44,069 nucleotides of DNA, taken from Firmicutes bacterium ADurb.Bin153. GTDB lineage: Bacteria; Bacillota; DTU025; MWDF01. How positions within the stretch are numbered: position 1 is the stretch's first letter; each line of letters starts with the position of its first letter. A model generated the notes under the pieces. It had not been told where the DNA came from and searched no databases. It worked only from the letters and a program-made list of their open reading frames with translations. A program made the position numbers and the translations under genes. The stretch lies in assembly GCA_002070415.1 (NCBI GenBank), contig MWDF01000014.1:1-44069 (forward strand), read 5' to 3'. Of this stretch, positions 1 through 9,772 are shown piece by piece.

Positions 1-1
1 G

Positions 2-1750
2 TCCCAGAAGGAGTACTACCTCAGGGAGCAGATGAAGGTCATCCAGAAGGAGCTGGGCGAGGAGGAGGACAAGGAAGCAGACGCCGAGGCCTGGCGCAAG
101 AAGCTGGAGGAGAACAAGGCGCCCGAGGAAGTGAAGGCCAAGGTCGAAGCCGAGATCAAAAGGCTGAAGCTTATGGGCTCCATGGCCCCCGAGGCGACGG
201 TCTCCCGGACGTACATCGAATGGCTGACGGCCATGCCGTGGGGCAATTACACAGAAGACGTACTGGACCTCAACCAGGCCAAGAAGGTGCTGGACGAGGA
301 CCACTGGGGCCTTGAGAAGGTCAAGGAGAGGATACTCGAGTTCCTCGCTGTGAGGAAGCTGTCCTCGCTCAACAAGGGCCCGATACTCTGCCTGGTGGGA
401 CCTCCCGGAGTAGGCAAGACTTCGCTTGCGAAATCCATAGCGAGGTCGTTGGGCAGGAAGTTCGTGAGGTTCTCTCTGGGAGGGCTTCGCGACGAGGCGG
501 AGATAAGGGGCCACCGCAGGACGTACATCGGAGCGCTGCCGGGCAAGCTGGCCCAGGCGCTCAAACAGGCGGGTTCGGGAAATCCCGTGATATTGCTGGA
601 CGAGATAGACAAGCTCGGCTCAGATTGGCGGGGGGACCCGTCCTCGGCGATGCTCGAGGTGCTTGACCCAGAACAGAACAAGGCGTTCCTCGACCATTAT
701 ATGGAAGTGCCGCTCGACCTGTCGAAGGTAATGTTCATAACCACCGCGAACTCGCTTCATAACGTGCCGAAGCCGTTGGCGGACAGGATGGAGATCATAG
801 AGCTCAGCGGCTATACGGAAGACGAGAAGCTCGGGATCGCAAAGCAGTTCCTGATCCAGAAGCAGAAGGGCGAGAACGGGCTTGCGAACACCGACGTCGG
901 CGTAGACGACGAGGCCATCCTGGAGATAATAAGGCGCTATACCAGGGAAGCGGGCGTGAGAGAGCTCGAAAGGCAGATCGGCAACATAATGAGGAAGATG
1001 GCTTGGTGCAAGGTCTCGGGCGAGAAGCAGGTGGAATGCCCGGTGACCAAGGCCTCGCTGCACGGCCTCCTCGGAGTGGAGAAGTACCGATACGGCGTGA
1101 GCGACATGGAGAACAAGGTCGGTGTGGCGACGGGACTCGCCTGGACGGAAACCGGCGGCGACATCCTCTTCATAGAGACGACGGTCACGAAGGGGAGCGG
1201 GAAGCTGACGCTGACAGGCCAGATGGGCGACGTGATGAAGGAGAGCGCCCAGGCGGCGTTCACCTATGTCAGGTCGAGGGCGAAGGAGCTGGGCATAGAC
1301 CCCTCGTTCTATGAGAGCACGGACGTGCACATCCACGTACCCGAAGGGGCGATCCCCAAGGACGGGCCGTCCGCCGGAATCGCGATGGCGACGTCCCTGG
1401 CGTCGGCGCTTTCCAACAGGCCAGTCAGGGCAGACCTTGCGATGACGGGCGAGATAACGCTAAGGGGCAGGGTGCTGCCGATCGGCGGACTGAAGGAGAA
1501 GTCCCTCGCGGCGCTCAGGTCGGGGATAAAGACCGTCGTGATACCCGCGGAGAACCACAAGGACCTCGAGAACATACCCGCGAAGGTGAAGCAGGAAGTG
1601 CTGTTCATCGAGACGGACCAGATGGATAAGGTCCTCGAGACGGCGATAGTCATGCCAGCGGTGGCTAACGCCCAGGAAGAAGCCGCTATGGAGATGCCGG
1701 TGACCGGGGCGGTGGCGCAACCCGGGAAGACCAAGCGGATAAGCCAATAA
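2..1750 (+). CDS. lon: ATP-dependent protease Lon (5' partial)
   Basis: Cytoplasmic AAA+ serine protease that unfolds and degrades damaged and regulatory proteins. The reading frame is open from base 2, so the N-terminal substrate-binding domain lies left of the window; the visible part begins in the conserved helical region [11 protein letters not shown]. The Walker A motif GPPGVGKTS is at about 398-424 and Walker B (LLDEIDK) at about 595-615. The Lon proteolytic domain is complete: the catalytic Ser of PKDGPSAG is coded at 1370-1372 and the catalytic Lys of GGLKEK at 1499-1501, 43 residues apart as in E. coli Lon (S679/K722). About 582 codons are visible of a usual 770-810. Lon lies upstream of valS-folC in Bacillus subtilis as well. 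Family assignment is secure; whether a second lon exists elsewhere cannot be seen. Confidence 0.97.
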   Translation, partial: SQKEYYLREQMKVIQKELGEEEDKEADAEAWRKKLEENKAPEEVKAKVEAEIKRLKLMGSMAPEATVSRTYIEWLTAMPWGNYTEDVLDLNQAKKVLDEDHWGLEKVKERILEFLAVRKLSSLNKGPILCLVGPPGVGKTSLAKSIARSLGRKFVRFSLGGLRDEAEIRGHRRTYIGALPGKLAQALKQAGSGNPVILLDEIDKLGSDWRGDPSSAMLEVLDPEQNKAFLDHYMEVPLDLSKVMFITTANSLHNVPKPLADRMEIIELSGYTEDEKLGIAKQFLIQKQKGENGLANTDVGVDDEAILEIIRRYTREAGVRELERQIGNIMRKMAWCKVSGEKQVECPVTKASLHGLLGVEKYRYGVSDMENKVGVATGLAWTETGGDILFIETTVTKGSGKLTLTGQMGDVMKESAQAAFTYVRSRAKELGIDPSFYESTDVHIHVPEGAIPKDGPSAGIAMATSLASALSNRPVRADLAMTGEITLRGRVLPIGGLKEKSLAALRSGIKTVVIPAENHKDLENIPAKVKQEVLFIETDQMDKVLETAIVMPAVANAQEEAAMEMPVTGAVAQPGKTKRISQ

Positions 1751-1767
1751 CCTTACGAAGAACGTGG

Positions 1768-1802
1768 GCGGGACCGTACCTCATCGATGATACGGTCCCG
1801 CT
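1768..1802 (+). terminator. Putative terminator after lon
   Basis: An 11-bp perfect inverted repeat (arms 1768-1778 and 1791-1801) encloses a 12-base loop that is itself partly palindromic. It sits 18 bases after the lon stop codon. The T-tract is weak (CTATTGCC), so termination may be inefficient or the hairpin may mainly protect the mRNA 3' end. Confidence 0.6.
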
Positions 1803-1823
1803 ATTGCCATTTCTCAGGAAACC

Positions 1824-1852
1824 TTGCTCTAAAAGCGATGCTTGTGTAAAAT
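1824..1852 (+). promoter_or_regulatory. Sigma-70-type promoter for the EF-G-like gene
   Basis: TTGCTC (1824-1829), a 17-base spacer and TAAAAT (1847-1852) match a housekeeping promoter well. It lies in an AT-rich stretch between the lon terminator and the next gene and would give a leader of about 75 bases. Confidence 0.6.
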
Positions 1853-1935
1853 TAATTATTGCATTGCAAATCATGCCGACGGGTATCGCATCGGGCTCCG
1901 ATACGGGCCTGTAGGTTTACAGGAGGAGATCTCTG

Positions 1936-4026
1936 TTGAAGAAATATGCCCCTGAACAGCTCCGAGATATCGCTGTGATTGCGCACGGCGGCGCCGGCAA
2001 GACTACTCTTACCGAAGCCATGCTCTATCTCAGCGGTGGAACTGACCGTTTCGGCAGGGTTGAGGACGGCACTGCCACCACTGACTTCGACGACGACGAG
2101 AAGAAGCGAAAGATATCCATAAGCATGGCTTTCGCCCCGATCGAATGGAAGGGCACGAAGATAAACGTAGTCGACACTCCCGGCTTCTTGGATTTCGTAG
2201 GTGAAGTCCATGCCGGCCTAAGGATAGCCGACGGCGCGATCGTGATGGTCGACGCAGTGTCGGGCGTCGAAGTAGGGACAGAGATTGTATGGAGGATCGC
2301 CGAGGATAGGCACACTCCCAGGATAATAGCGGTAAGCCGCATGGATAGGGAGAACGCCAACTTCAAGCAGTCCTTGGCGAGCATAACGGAAGTCTTGGGC
2401 TCTAAGGCCTGCCCCATAGTGCTCCCGATAGGTTCGGGCGAGCATTTCAAGGGCGTAGTCGATATCATAGCTAACAAGGCGTATGTGTTCGCCGACCACA
2501 GCGGCAAGGCCATGAGCGAAGCCCCCGTCCCGGCCGACCTTGCGTCGGAAGTGGAAGAATACAGGGGAAAGCTGATGGAATACGCCGCGGAGACGGACGA
2601 GGAGCTCCTCGGCAAGTACCTGGAGACGATGGAACTGGATCAGGAGGAGTTCGAGAAGGGCCTGGTGGCAGCCGTCAAGGATTGCACCCTCTACCCCGTG
2701 GTCGCGGTATCCGGTGGCAAGATGGTAGGCGTACAGCAGCTTCTCGATAACATAGTGAGGCTGTTGCCCTCTTCGGCATCGGCCGCGCCGGCCATCGGCA
2801 AGGCCAACAACGGAGAGGACGTCGCAAGGAAGCCCTCGGAATCCGAGCCGTTCTCGGCGTTCGTATTCAAGACGACCGCCGACCCGTTCGTCGGGAAGAT
2901 TAACGTACTGAGGGTCATGAGCGGCGTGCTCAAGCCGGACGCGACGTATTACAACGCCACGAAGGACAAGACGGAGCGGTTCGGCTCAATATTCTTCCTC
3001 AAGGGCAAGCAGCAGATACCGGCCACCGAAGCAGGTCCCGGCGAGATAGTGGCGATAGCGAAGCTGGCCGAGACGAGCACGAACGATACGTTCTGCGACA
3101 AGGACAAGGCCGTCAAGTATCCCGCAACAGTGTTCCCCAAGCCGGTGCTCTCGTTCGCGATGAAGCCGAAGGCGAAGGGAGACGAGGAGAAGATAGGCTC
3201 CGGCCTCGCAAGGCTTTCGGAGGAGGACCCGACGATACACTACTACAAGCACCCCGAGACCAGCGAGCTGCTGGTATCCGGGATGGGCGACTCACACATC
3301 GACGTAATCGCAGAGCGCCTCAAGAGGAAGTTCGGGGTCGACGTGACGCTCGATACGCCGACCATACCCTACCGCGAGACGATCACCAAGTCGATAAGGG
3401 TGCAGGGCAGGCACAAGAAGCAGACGGGCGGCCGAGGCCAGTTCGGTGACATATGGGTAAGGTTCGCCCCGCTCGAAAGGGGCGCCGGCTTCCAGTTCAT
3501 AGACGAGGTCTTCGGAGGCTCAGTCCCGAGGAACTTCATCCCCGCGGTCGAGAAGGGCCTGAGGGAAGAGCTCCCCAGCGGCAGGCTCGCCGGTTTCCCG
3601 ATGGTTGACTTCAGCGCCACTCTGGACGACGGCTCATCCCACCCGGTAGACAGCTCCGAAATGGCATTCAAGCTCGCCGCAAGGCTGGCGGTAGAGAAGG
3701 CATGGGAAGAGGCCGGACCGGTCCTGCTGGAGCCCATAGTCAAAGCGGAGGTCCTCGTGCCGGAGGAGTACATGGGCGACGTCATGGGCGACTTCAACAA
3801 GAAGCGCGGCAAGATCCTCGGCATGGAATCTCAGGGCAGGTACCAGGTAGTCAGGGCGTTGGCGCCGCAGGCGGAGATGTTCAAGTACTCCATAGACCTC
3901 AGGTCGATGACCGGCGGCAGGGGCACCTTCACGATGGAGTTCGACCATTACGAGGAAGTGCCCACGCACATAGCGGCCCATGTCATAGAGGCCGCCAAGA
4001 AGGCCAAGGAAGCGGCCAGGGAATAG
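1936..4026 (+). CDS. Elongation factor G-like translational GTPase (EF-G paralogue)
   Basis: 696-residue five-domain protein of the EF-G family. The start is TTG at 1936, seven bases after AGGAGGAG (1921-1928); no better ATG exists upstream. G1 reads AHGGAGKTT (residues 16-24) instead of AHIDAGKTT. G3 reads DTPGFLDF (80-87), so Phe84 replaces the His that positions the hydrolytic water in EF-Tu/EF-G. G4 reads SRMD (134-137) rather than NKMD. EF-G domain IV is recognisable around GGRGQFGD, and the C-terminal domain V is present. These changes fit the second EF-G-like class found beside canonical FusA in many Gram-positive and other bacteria, whose role (ribosome recycling, rescue or other) is not settled. 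It has its own promoter and is not in a str operon, which supports a paralogue rather than the main fusA. Confidence 0.9.
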   Translation: MKKYAPEQLRDIAVIAHGGAGKTTLTEAMLYLSGGTDRFGRVEDGTATTDFDDDEKKRKISISMAFAPIEWKGTKINVVDTPGFLDFVGEVHAGLRIADGAIVMVDAVSGVEVGTEIVWRIAEDRHTPRIIAVSRMDRENANFKQSLASITEVLGSKACPIVLPIGSGEHFKGVVDIIANKAYVFADHSGKAMSEAPVPADLASEVEEYRGKLMEYAAETDEELLGKYLETMELDQEEFEKGLVAAVKDCTLYPVVAVSGGKMVGVQQLLDNIVRLLPSSASAAPAIGKANNGEDVARKPSESEPFSAFVFKTTADPFVGKINVLRVMSGVLKPDATYYNATKDKTERFGSIFFLKGKQQIPATEAGPGEIVAIAKLAETSTNDTFCDKDKAVKYPATVFPKPVLSFAMKPKAKGDEEKIGSGLARLSEEDPTIHYYKHPETSELLVSGMGDSHIDVIAERLKRKFGVDVTLDTPTIPYRETITKSIRVQGRHKKQTGGRGQFGDIWVRFAPLERGAGFQFIDEVFGGSVPRNFIPAVEKGLREELPSGRLAGFPMVDFSATLDDGSSHPVDSSEMAFKLAARLAVEKAWEEAGPVLLEPIVKAEVLVPEEYMGDVMGDFNKKRGKILGMESQGRYQVVRALAPQAEMFKYSIDLRSMTGGRGTFTMEFDHYEEVPTHIAAHVIEAAKKAKEAARE

Positions 4027-4064
4027 CCCCGGCATAACAATAGTCCGGGTATCATATGCAATAA

Positions 4065-4309
4065 GGCGATGAGGAAGAGCAGTACGCACGAAGCGGACCG
4101 GGCAGAGAAGCGGCCCTAGGGTGGAAGGCCGCGGGAAGACGCAGTGCGGAAGTCGCTTCTAAGCCCTGCAGACGAGCGCCAAAAGGCGCCAGATGCGGCG
4201 GGAGCGCCCGTTAGAGCGCACACGAGTACCTTGCGGGCCGCGCGCTCGCCAGGTGACAAAGGTGGTACCGCGAAGAGCCCCTTCGCCCTTTGAGGGCGGG
4301 GGCTTTTTT
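4065..4309 (+). ncRNA. T-box riboswitch leader of valS
   Basis: The leader opens with GGCGATGAGGAAGAGCAGTA (4065-4084), the usual start of Stem I, and contains the T-box core GGTGGTACCGCG at 4261-4272, which pairs with the NCCA end of uncharged tRNA. A terminator hairpin follows (4276-4304 plus T-run). Uncharged tRNA-Val should stabilise the antiterminator and allow valS transcription. A plausible specifier is GTC (Val) at 4152-4154 in the descending side of Stem I; this choice is tentative, made by eye without folding. Confidence 0.9.
4276..4309 (+). terminator. Regulated terminator of the valS T-box
   Basis: AGCCCC...CGCCC (4276-4288) pairs with GGGCG-GGGGCT (4294-4304) with a two-base bulge and is followed by TTTTTT. 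It is mutually exclusive with the T-box antiterminator just upstream. Confidence 0.8.
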
Positions 4310-4342
4310 GTTTGCGAACGATGTCTACAAGCGGAGGTTTTT

Positions 4343-6991
4343 ATGATGGCTGAGAGGAAACTCGCACCTGCTTACGATCCTGTACAGGTAGAAGACAGGA
4401 TATACAGATTCTGGGAGGACGGCGGCTACTTCCACGCGGAGCCCGACAAGAGCAAAGAACCATTCGTGATAGTCATGCCGCCGCCGAACATAACGGGGAC
4501 GCTGCACGTAGGACACGCGCTCATGTCGACCATCGAGGACATACTCGTGAGGATTAGGCGCATGCAAGGCTACAACACTGAGTGGTGGCCGGGCACCGAC
4601 CATGCCTCGATCGCGACGGAGGCGAAGGTCGTCGCGTCCCTCGCCATGGAGGGCCTGACCAAGGCCGAGCTGGGTCGCGAGGAGTTCCTCAGAAGGTGCT
4701 GGGACTGGAAGGACAAGTACGGCGGCGCCATAGTCAACCAGCAGAAGAAGCTGGGCTGCTCGGCCGACTGGGAGAGGAGCCGCTTCACGATGGACGAGGT
4801 CTGCTCCAGGGCCGTTCGCGAGGTGTTCGTGAGGCTCTACGACGAGGGCCTTATCTATCGCGGACATCGCATGGTCAACTGGTGCACGGGCTGCAAGACC
4901 TCGATATCCGACATCGAAGTCGACCATGAGGACGAGGACGGGACGCTCTGGTACATCGACTATCCCCTGGAGGACGGCACCGGCCACATAACGATAGCCA
5001 CGACCAGGCCCGAGACGATGCTGGGAGATACCGCCGTAGCGGTCCATCCCGAGGATCTAAGGTACAGCGGCATGGTCGGCAAGCACGTCGTGCTTCCCAT
5101 AATGGGAAGGCGCATCCCGATAATCGCCGACTCCTACGTGGAGAAGGACTTCGGCACCGGCGCCCTGAAGGTGACGCCGGCCCATGACGTGAACGACTAC
5201 GAGCTGGGCAAGAAGCACGGCCTTGACAGCGTGCAGGTGATCGGACTCGACGGGCTCATGACGAAGGAGGCTGGCAGGTTCGAGGAGATGACCGCGGACG
5301 CGTGCAGGGAGAAGGTGCTGGAGGAGCTGAAAGCGGGCGGCCTCCTGAGGAAGACCGAAGTCCTAAGGCACGCCGTGGGCCATTGCCAGAGGTGCGGCAC
5401 CACGGTGGAGCCTCTGCCTTCGATGCAGTGGTTCGTAAGGATGGAACCGCTCGCGAAGCCGGCGGTCGAGGTGGCGAAATCGCAGGCTGTGCAGTTCGTT
5501 CCCGAGAGGTTCACGAAGACGTACCTCAACTGGATGGAAAACTGCAAGGACTGGTGCATATCCCGCCAGCTCTGGTGGGGGCACAGGATACCCGTGTGGT
5601 ACTGCGGATCCTGCGGCGAGCAGGTCGTATCGAGGACGGACGTCGAATCCTGCCCTGAGTGCGGCGGCGCGGTGCGCCAGGACGAGGACGTGCTTGACAC
5701 CTGGTTCTCGTCGGCCTTGTGGCCGTTCTCTATCATGGGATGGCCCGAGCAAACCCCCGAGCTGGAACACTGGTATCCAGGCACGGTGCTCGAGACCGGC
5801 TACGACATAATATTCTTCTGGGTGGCCAGGATGATATTCTCGGGCCTTAAGTTCATGGGCGACAAGCCGTTCTCGTACGTGCTGCTCCACGGCCTTGTGA
5901 GGAACGCCGACGGCAGCAAGATGAGCCGCTCTAAGGGAGCGGGCGTCGACCCGCTTGAGATAATAGAGAAATACGGCGCCGACGCTCTCAGGATGACGAT
6001 GATATCGGGCAACACGCCAGGCAACGACATCAGGTGGAACCCCGACAAGGTGGAGGCCAGCCGCAACTTCGCGAACAAGGTCTGGAACGCGTCGAGGTTC
6101 GTCCTGATGAACCTCGAGGATTTCGAACCGGCTTCGGTGGACGAGGCTTCGCTGCCATACGAGCTTGAGGATAGGTGGATACTATCAAGGCTCGCTTTCG
6201 CCTCGGCGGAGGTGCAAAGGTTCGTGGACAGGTTCGAGATAGGCGAAGCCGCAAGGACGGTCCAGGATTTCATCTGGGGAGAGTTCTGCGACTGGTACAT
6301 CGAGGCGGCAAAGCCCAGGCTCTACGGAAGGCACGGGGACGAGTCCAGGAAAGCTGCGCAATACGCCCTGTGGAAGGGCCTTGACGGCTCGCTGAGGTTG
6401 CTGCATCCTTTCATGCCCTTCATCACCGAGGAGATCTGGCAGATGCTGCCTGGAAGCTCGGGCGCGCTCATAGTCTCCGGGCTGCCCCTATCGTCGGAGT
6501 CCCTAAGAGACTCCGAGGCCGAGGCGGAAGTGGGCATGCTCACGGACGTCGTGAGGACGATAAGGAACATAAAGGCGGAATTCGCGGTGGCGTCGAATAA
6601 GAAAGTCGACGCGATATTCCAGGGCGGCGGGCAGGACATCGACAGGATCAAGTCCAATATGGAATTCATAAGGACGCTCGCGGGCGTCGAGGGAGCCTCC
6701 TTCATATCCCCCGGGGATTCGAAGCCGCACAAGGCAGCAGCCGGAGTGTCTTCCGGCATAGGGATATTCCTCCCCCTCGAAGGCATGATCGACATAGGCA
6801 AAGAGACGGAAAGGCTCACGAGGGAGGTGGCCGGCATCGACAAGGAACTTGCCGGCGTCACGGCCAAGCTGTCAAACGCGTCGTTCGTGAGCAAAGCGCC
6901 AGAGGCGGTCGTCGAGAGGGAAAGGACCAGGTCCTTGGAGCTGGAGGCGGCCAGGGCCAAGCTCATGGCCCGCATCGAGGAGCTGGGTTGA
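4343..6991 (+). CDS. valS: Valine--tRNA ligase
   Basis: Class I aminoacyl-tRNA synthetase that charges tRNA-Val, two genes for which lie at 40635 and 41091. The 882-residue length matches the family. The HIGH motif appears as HVGH (residues 55-58) within PPPNITGTLHVGHAL, and KMSKS as KMSRS (526-530). The CP1 editing domain carries TTRPETMLGDTAVAVHP, and the C terminus ends in the arginine- and lysine-rich coiled coil typical of ValRS. I chose ATG 4343 (or the adjacent ATG 4346) because GGAGG lies at 4333-4337. The open frame continues upstream to 4193, but that stretch is the T-box RNA and the terminator, so it is not coding. Expression should rise when tRNA-Val is uncharged. Confidence 0.98.
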   Translation: MMAERKLAPAYDPVQVEDRIYRFWEDGGYFHAEPDKSKEPFVIVMPPPNITGTLHVGHALMSTIEDILVRIRRMQGYNTEWWPGTDHASIATEAKVVASLAMEGLTKAELGREEFLRRCWDWKDKYGGAIVNQQKKLGCSADWERSRFTMDEVCSRAVREVFVRLYDEGLIYRGHRMVNWCTGCKTSISDIEVDHEDEDGTLWYIDYPLEDGTGHITIATTRPETMLGDTAVAVHPEDLRYSGMVGKHVVLPIMGRRIPIIADSYVEKDFGTGALKVTPAHDVNDYELGKKHGLDSVQVIGLDGLMTKEAGRFEEMTADACREKVLEELKAGGLLRKTEVLRHAVGHCQRCGTTVEPLPSMQWFVRMEPLAKPAVEVAKSQAVQFVPERFTKTYLNWMENCKDWCISRQLWWGHRIPVWYCGSCGEQVVSRTDVESCPECGGAVRQDEDVLDTWFSSALWPFSIMGWPEQTPELEHWYPGTVLETGYDIIFFWVARMIFSGLKFMGDKPFSYVLLHGLVRNADGSKMSRSKGAGVDPLEIIEKYGADALRMTMISGNTPGNDIRWNPDKVEASRNFANKVWNASRFVLMNLEDFEPASVDEASLPYELEDRWILSRLAFASAEVQRFVDRFEIGEAARTVQDFIWGEFCDWYIEAAKPRLYGRHGDESRKAAQYALWKGLDGSLRLLHPFMPFITEEIWQMLPGSSGALIVSGLPLSSESLRDSEAEAEVGMLTDVVRTIRNIKAEFAVASNKKVDAIFQGGGQDIDRIKSNMEFIRTLAGVEGASFISPGDSKPHKAAAGVSSGIGIFLPLEGMIDIGKETERLTREVAGIDKELAGVTAKLSNASFVSKAPEAVVERERTRSLELEAARAKLMARIEELG

Positions 6992-7016
6992 AATAGCCAG
7001 GGAAGGTGGTCGGCCG

Positions 7017-7682
7017 GTGTTGAAGGAAGCTCTTACCGAAAACCTTGTTAAGCTGGATAAGAAACTTGCGAAGGCATACGGCGCCAAGGTGAACGACAGG
7101 CGCGAGGATGCGGTGACGTCCCTCGTCCATACGATACTGTCGCAGAACACAACCGACAGGACCAGCGACAGGGCCTTCGAATCCTTGCTTGTGACGTTCG
7201 GAGGCTGGGAGGACGTGCTAGCCTCCGAGGCATCCCGCATCTCGGAATCCATAAGGCAGGGCGGGCTGGCGGACCAGAAGGCTGCCTCTATAAAGGCCGT
7301 GCTGCAGAAGATCAAGGACGACTTCGGACGGATAAGCCTCGAGCACCTGAAGGCAAGGCCGGACGAAGAGGCGATGGAATACCTGATGTCGCTTAAAGGC
7401 GTGGGCCCCAAGACCGCGGCATGCACGATGCTCTTCGCCCTCGGCAAGAAGGCCTTCCCCGTGGACACCCACGTCCACAGGGTGGCGAACAGGATCGGCC
7501 TGGTGACCACGAAATCGCCCGACGAGAGCCAGAGGCTGCTTACCCAGGCCGCGCCGTTTTCGATATGCTACAGCCTGCACGTCAACATGATCCAGCACGG
7601 CAGGCAGCGCTGCCATTCCAGGGGACCCGTCTGCGCCGGATGCCCCGCGCAAGACGTCTGCAAGTCGGCGGGGGTGAGCTGA
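7017..7682 (+). CDS. nth: Endonuclease III (DNA glycosylase/AP lyase)
   Basis: Base-excision repair enzyme that removes oxidised pyrimidines and cleaves the abasic site. 221 residues, the usual length. The helix-hairpin-helix is LKGVGPKTA with the Schiff-base lysine at 132, and the catalytic Asp is D150 in PVDTHVHR, 18 residues later as in E. coli Nth (K120/D138). The C terminus has the [4Fe-4S] loop with cysteines spaced C-x6-C-x2-C-x5-C. The start is GTG at 7017, after a purine-rich AAGGTGG. It follows valS by 25 bases, and its stop overlaps the folC start (TGATG), so it is probably co-transcribed with valS and folC. A second HhH-GPD glycosylase lies at 39616. Confidence 0.97.
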   Translation: MLKEALTENLVKLDKKLAKAYGAKVNDRREDAVTSLVHTILSQNTTDRTSDRAFESLLVTFGGWEDVLASEASRISESIRQGGLADQKAASIKAVLQKIKDDFGRISLEHLKARPDEEAMEYLMSLKGVGPKTAACTMLFALGKKAFPVDTHVHRVANRIGLVTTKSPDESQRLLTQAAPFSICYSLHVNMIQHGRQRCHSRGPVCAGCPAQDVCKSAGVS

Positions 7683-8980
7683 TGACATACGAGCAGGCGC
7701 TGGGATACCTCTCTTCCATGCAGCGCTTCGGCATAAAACCGGGACTTTCCAGGGTGGGGGCCCTTGCCCTCGAGCTGGGGAACCCGCAGGAACGGATGAA
7801 GCACCTGCACATAGCCGGCACCAACGGCAAAGGGTCGGTCGCGGCGATGGCCGAATCGGTCCTCAGGCAGGCTGGAATCATAACGGGGCTGTTCACGTCC
7901 CCGCACCTTGCCGGATACGAGGAGAGGATCAAGGTGTGCGGCAAGCAGGTAGGGCGGGAGGAGCTTGCGGCACTTGCCGGGAAGGTCAAGGGTATAGTCG
8001 ACTGGCTGGTGGGCGGCGGACTCGAACCGCCAACGGAGTTCGAGATATGCACCGCGATGTGCTTCGAGCACTTCAGTGCCTCGGGCGTGGAGCTAGCCGT
8101 CATGGAAGTCGGCCTGGGCGGCCGGTACGACTCGACGAACATAATAACCCCGGAAGCTTCGGTCATCACCCACGTCTCCTACGACCATATGGAGAAGCTC
8201 GGAAAGAGCCTTTCTCAGATCGCGTTCGACAAGTGCGGCATACTGAAGAAGGGCGTCCCGGCGGTCTCGGCAAGGCAGGAAGACGAGGCGATGGCGATGA
8301 TAGAGCGGGAAGCGGCGGCCAAAGGGGTCCGTCTTTCATACCCGGGCCGCGGCTATTGCTACAAGACGGTCAAGGTGGCGCTGACCGGTACCGAACTGGA
8401 ATATTACGGCACGAATCTCGAAGGCACGTTCAGGACGCGGCTGGTGGGAGTGCACCAGGCGGACAACGCCGCGGCGGCGCTCGCGGCCGTGGACGTGATG
8501 ATGGGCCTCGGCTGGGACATAACGCGCGACGACGCGAAGCAGGGCCTCGCGCAGGCCGTGCATCCGGGGAGGTTCGAAGTCGTCGGGACAGACCCCGTCG
8601 TGATCCTTGACGGCGCCCACAACGCAGACGGCGCCGCCGCGCTGGCGGCCACGCTGGGCAGGGTGATGGGCGGGACGAAGCCGGTCGCCGTGGTGGGCTT
8701 TTCGGCCGACAAGGACTACAAAGGCATGCTGGGCCATCTTGCCCCGAGGATAAGCTCGGTGTTCGCCACGGCGCCGAGCCATACGAGGTCGGGCGCCAGG
8801 GATTCTGAGGCTGTGGCGGAGGAGGCCCGGACGCTAGGGTTGGATTCGGCCGCAGTAAGCTCTCCCGAAGAGGCGCTTTCCGAAGGGTTGGCGAAGGCCA
8901 GGGGGAAGGGCCTGCCCCTGCTCATATGCGGCTCGCTGTACCTGGTGGGGGAGCTGAGGTCACGGCTCATGGAAGATTAG
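7682..8980 (+). CDS. folC: Bifunctional folylpolyglutamate synthase/dihydrofolate synthase
   Basis: Mur-ligase-family enzyme that adds glutamate to (dihydro)pteroate and folates, retaining folate in the cell. 432 residues from ATG 7682, which overlaps the nth stop and has GGGGGTGAG just upstream; the frame stays open back to 7421, but that part is out-of-frame nth sequence. The ATP-binding loop is AGTNGKGS (about 45-52), followed by TSPHLAGYEERI. The Mur-ligase central signature EVGLGGRYDSTN and the C-terminal substrate motif LDGAHNADG are present. valS-folC adjacency is conserved in Bacillota. Its product may serve the folate-dependent C1 pathway implied by fhs at 15853. Confidence 0.97.
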   Translation: MTYEQALGYLSSMQRFGIKPGLSRVGALALELGNPQERMKHLHIAGTNGKGSVAAMAESVLRQAGIITGLFTSPHLAGYEERIKVCGKQVGREELAALAGKVKGIVDWLVGGGLEPPTEFEICTAMCFEHFSASGVELAVMEVGLGGRYDSTNIITPEASVITHVSYDHMEKLGKSLSQIAFDKCGILKKGVPAVSARQEDEAMAMIEREAAAKGVRLSYPGRGYCYKTVKVALTGTELEYYGTNLEGTFRTRLVGVHQADNAAAALAAVDVMMGLGWDITRDDAKQGLAQAVHPGRFEVVGTDPVVILDGAHNADGAAALAATLGRVMGGTKPVAVVGFSADKDYKGMLGHLAPRISSVFATAPSHTRSGARDSEAVAEEARTLGLDSAAVSSPEEALSEGLAKARGKGLPLLICGSLYLVGELRSRLMED

Positions 8981-8991
8981 GAGGAAACACG

Positions 8992-9726
8992 ATGCCGATC
9001 GTAGGATACGGACAAGACGGTGTGGACATGGATGTTTTCGCGCCCAGGAGGGTGACCGTGCTGTGTGGGGCATTCGGCAGCGGCAAGACCGAGATAGCCG
9101 TCAACATGGCGATAGGCCTGGCAAGGAAGCACGAGATGGTGTCCTTGGTGGACATAGACATAGTGAAACCGATGTTCAGGTCCAGGGACATAAGGAAAGC
9201 GGTCACCGCCGCGGGAGTGAGGATGGTGGACACGATCGCAGGGCTTGGCAACGCGGACCTTCCGATAGTGACCGGCGAGGTGGACGCCCTGATAAAGGGC
9301 AAGGCAGGCAGGGTCGTGATCGACGTCGGAGGCGACCACCTCGGCGCCAGGGCGCTGGGCAGGTACGCCACGAGCTTCGATTTTGACAGGGAAGTGCTCT
9401 ACGTGATAAACACAAGGCGGCCTTTCGCCTCGACAAAGGACGAGATACTAAGGATGATGGGCATGGTGGAGGAAGCCTCGAGGCTGAAGGTGACGGGGCT
9501 GGTCGCGAACACCAACCTGGGCACGGAGAGCGATTACGACCTGGCATACGAAGGTTTGGAGATAATCGGGGAGGTCTCGGCGTCGGCCGGGGTGCCGATC
9601 AGGTTCGCCGTAATATACGACGAGCTGTACCGCAAGGACCCGGAACAGGCGGGGAAGCTCGCCTCGCAAAAGGGGCTCCTGCTGTTTCCCCTTAAGAGGT
9701 ATCTTTTGAAGCCCTGGGAGAACTAG
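8992..9726 (+). CDS. P-loop nucleotide-binding protein, MinD/ParA/CobQ-like fold
   Basis: 244-residue protein of unknown cellular role. It has a Walker A motif GAFGSGKT (residues 26-33), a Walker A'-like segment LVDIDIVKPMFRSRD, a Walker B-like VVIDVGGD, and a late LVANTNLG that could bind the base, all arranged as in SIMIBI-class ATPases/GTPases. There is no signal peptide or membrane segment. The start is ATG 8992 with AGGAGG at 8980-8985, immediately after the folC stop; the frame is open further upstream but runs into folC. It heads a four-gene cassette with a SPOR protein, a DRTGG protein and a HATPase. The fold is likely; the function is not recognised. Confidence 0.8.
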   Translation: MPIVGYGQDGVDMDVFAPRRVTVLCGAFGSGKTEIAVNMAIGLARKHEMVSLVDIDIVKPMFRSRDIRKAVTAAGVRMVDTIAGLGNADLPIVTGEVDALIKGKAGRVVIDVGGDHLGARALGRYATSFDFDREVLYVINTRRPFASTKDEILRMMGMVEEASRLKVTGLVANTNLGTESDYDLAYEGLEIIGEVSASAGVPIRFAVIYDELYRKDPEQAGKLASQKGLLLFPLKRYLLKPWEN

Positions 9727-9772
9727 CAGGAAAAAAGGCGGTTGGGATGAATAAGATATCCGGAGGGATGAT

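Noticed and set aside
620..1336. Long minus-strand open frame opposite lon
   Set aside because: It is an antisense shadow of a GC-rich conserved gene, has Arg/His/Leu-rich composition and no recognisable domain. The same holds for the long minus-strand frames opposite valS, rng (32760-33896 and 34133-35143) and thrS (41511-42479).
4193..4342. Fifty extra N-terminal codons of valS
   Set aside because: This stretch is the T-box antiterminator and terminator RNA; ATG 4343 has the ribosome-binding site and matches the family N terminus.
7421..7681. N-terminal extension of folC
   Set aside because: It lies wholly inside nth in another frame; ATG 7682 has a good ribosome-binding site and matches FolC proteins.
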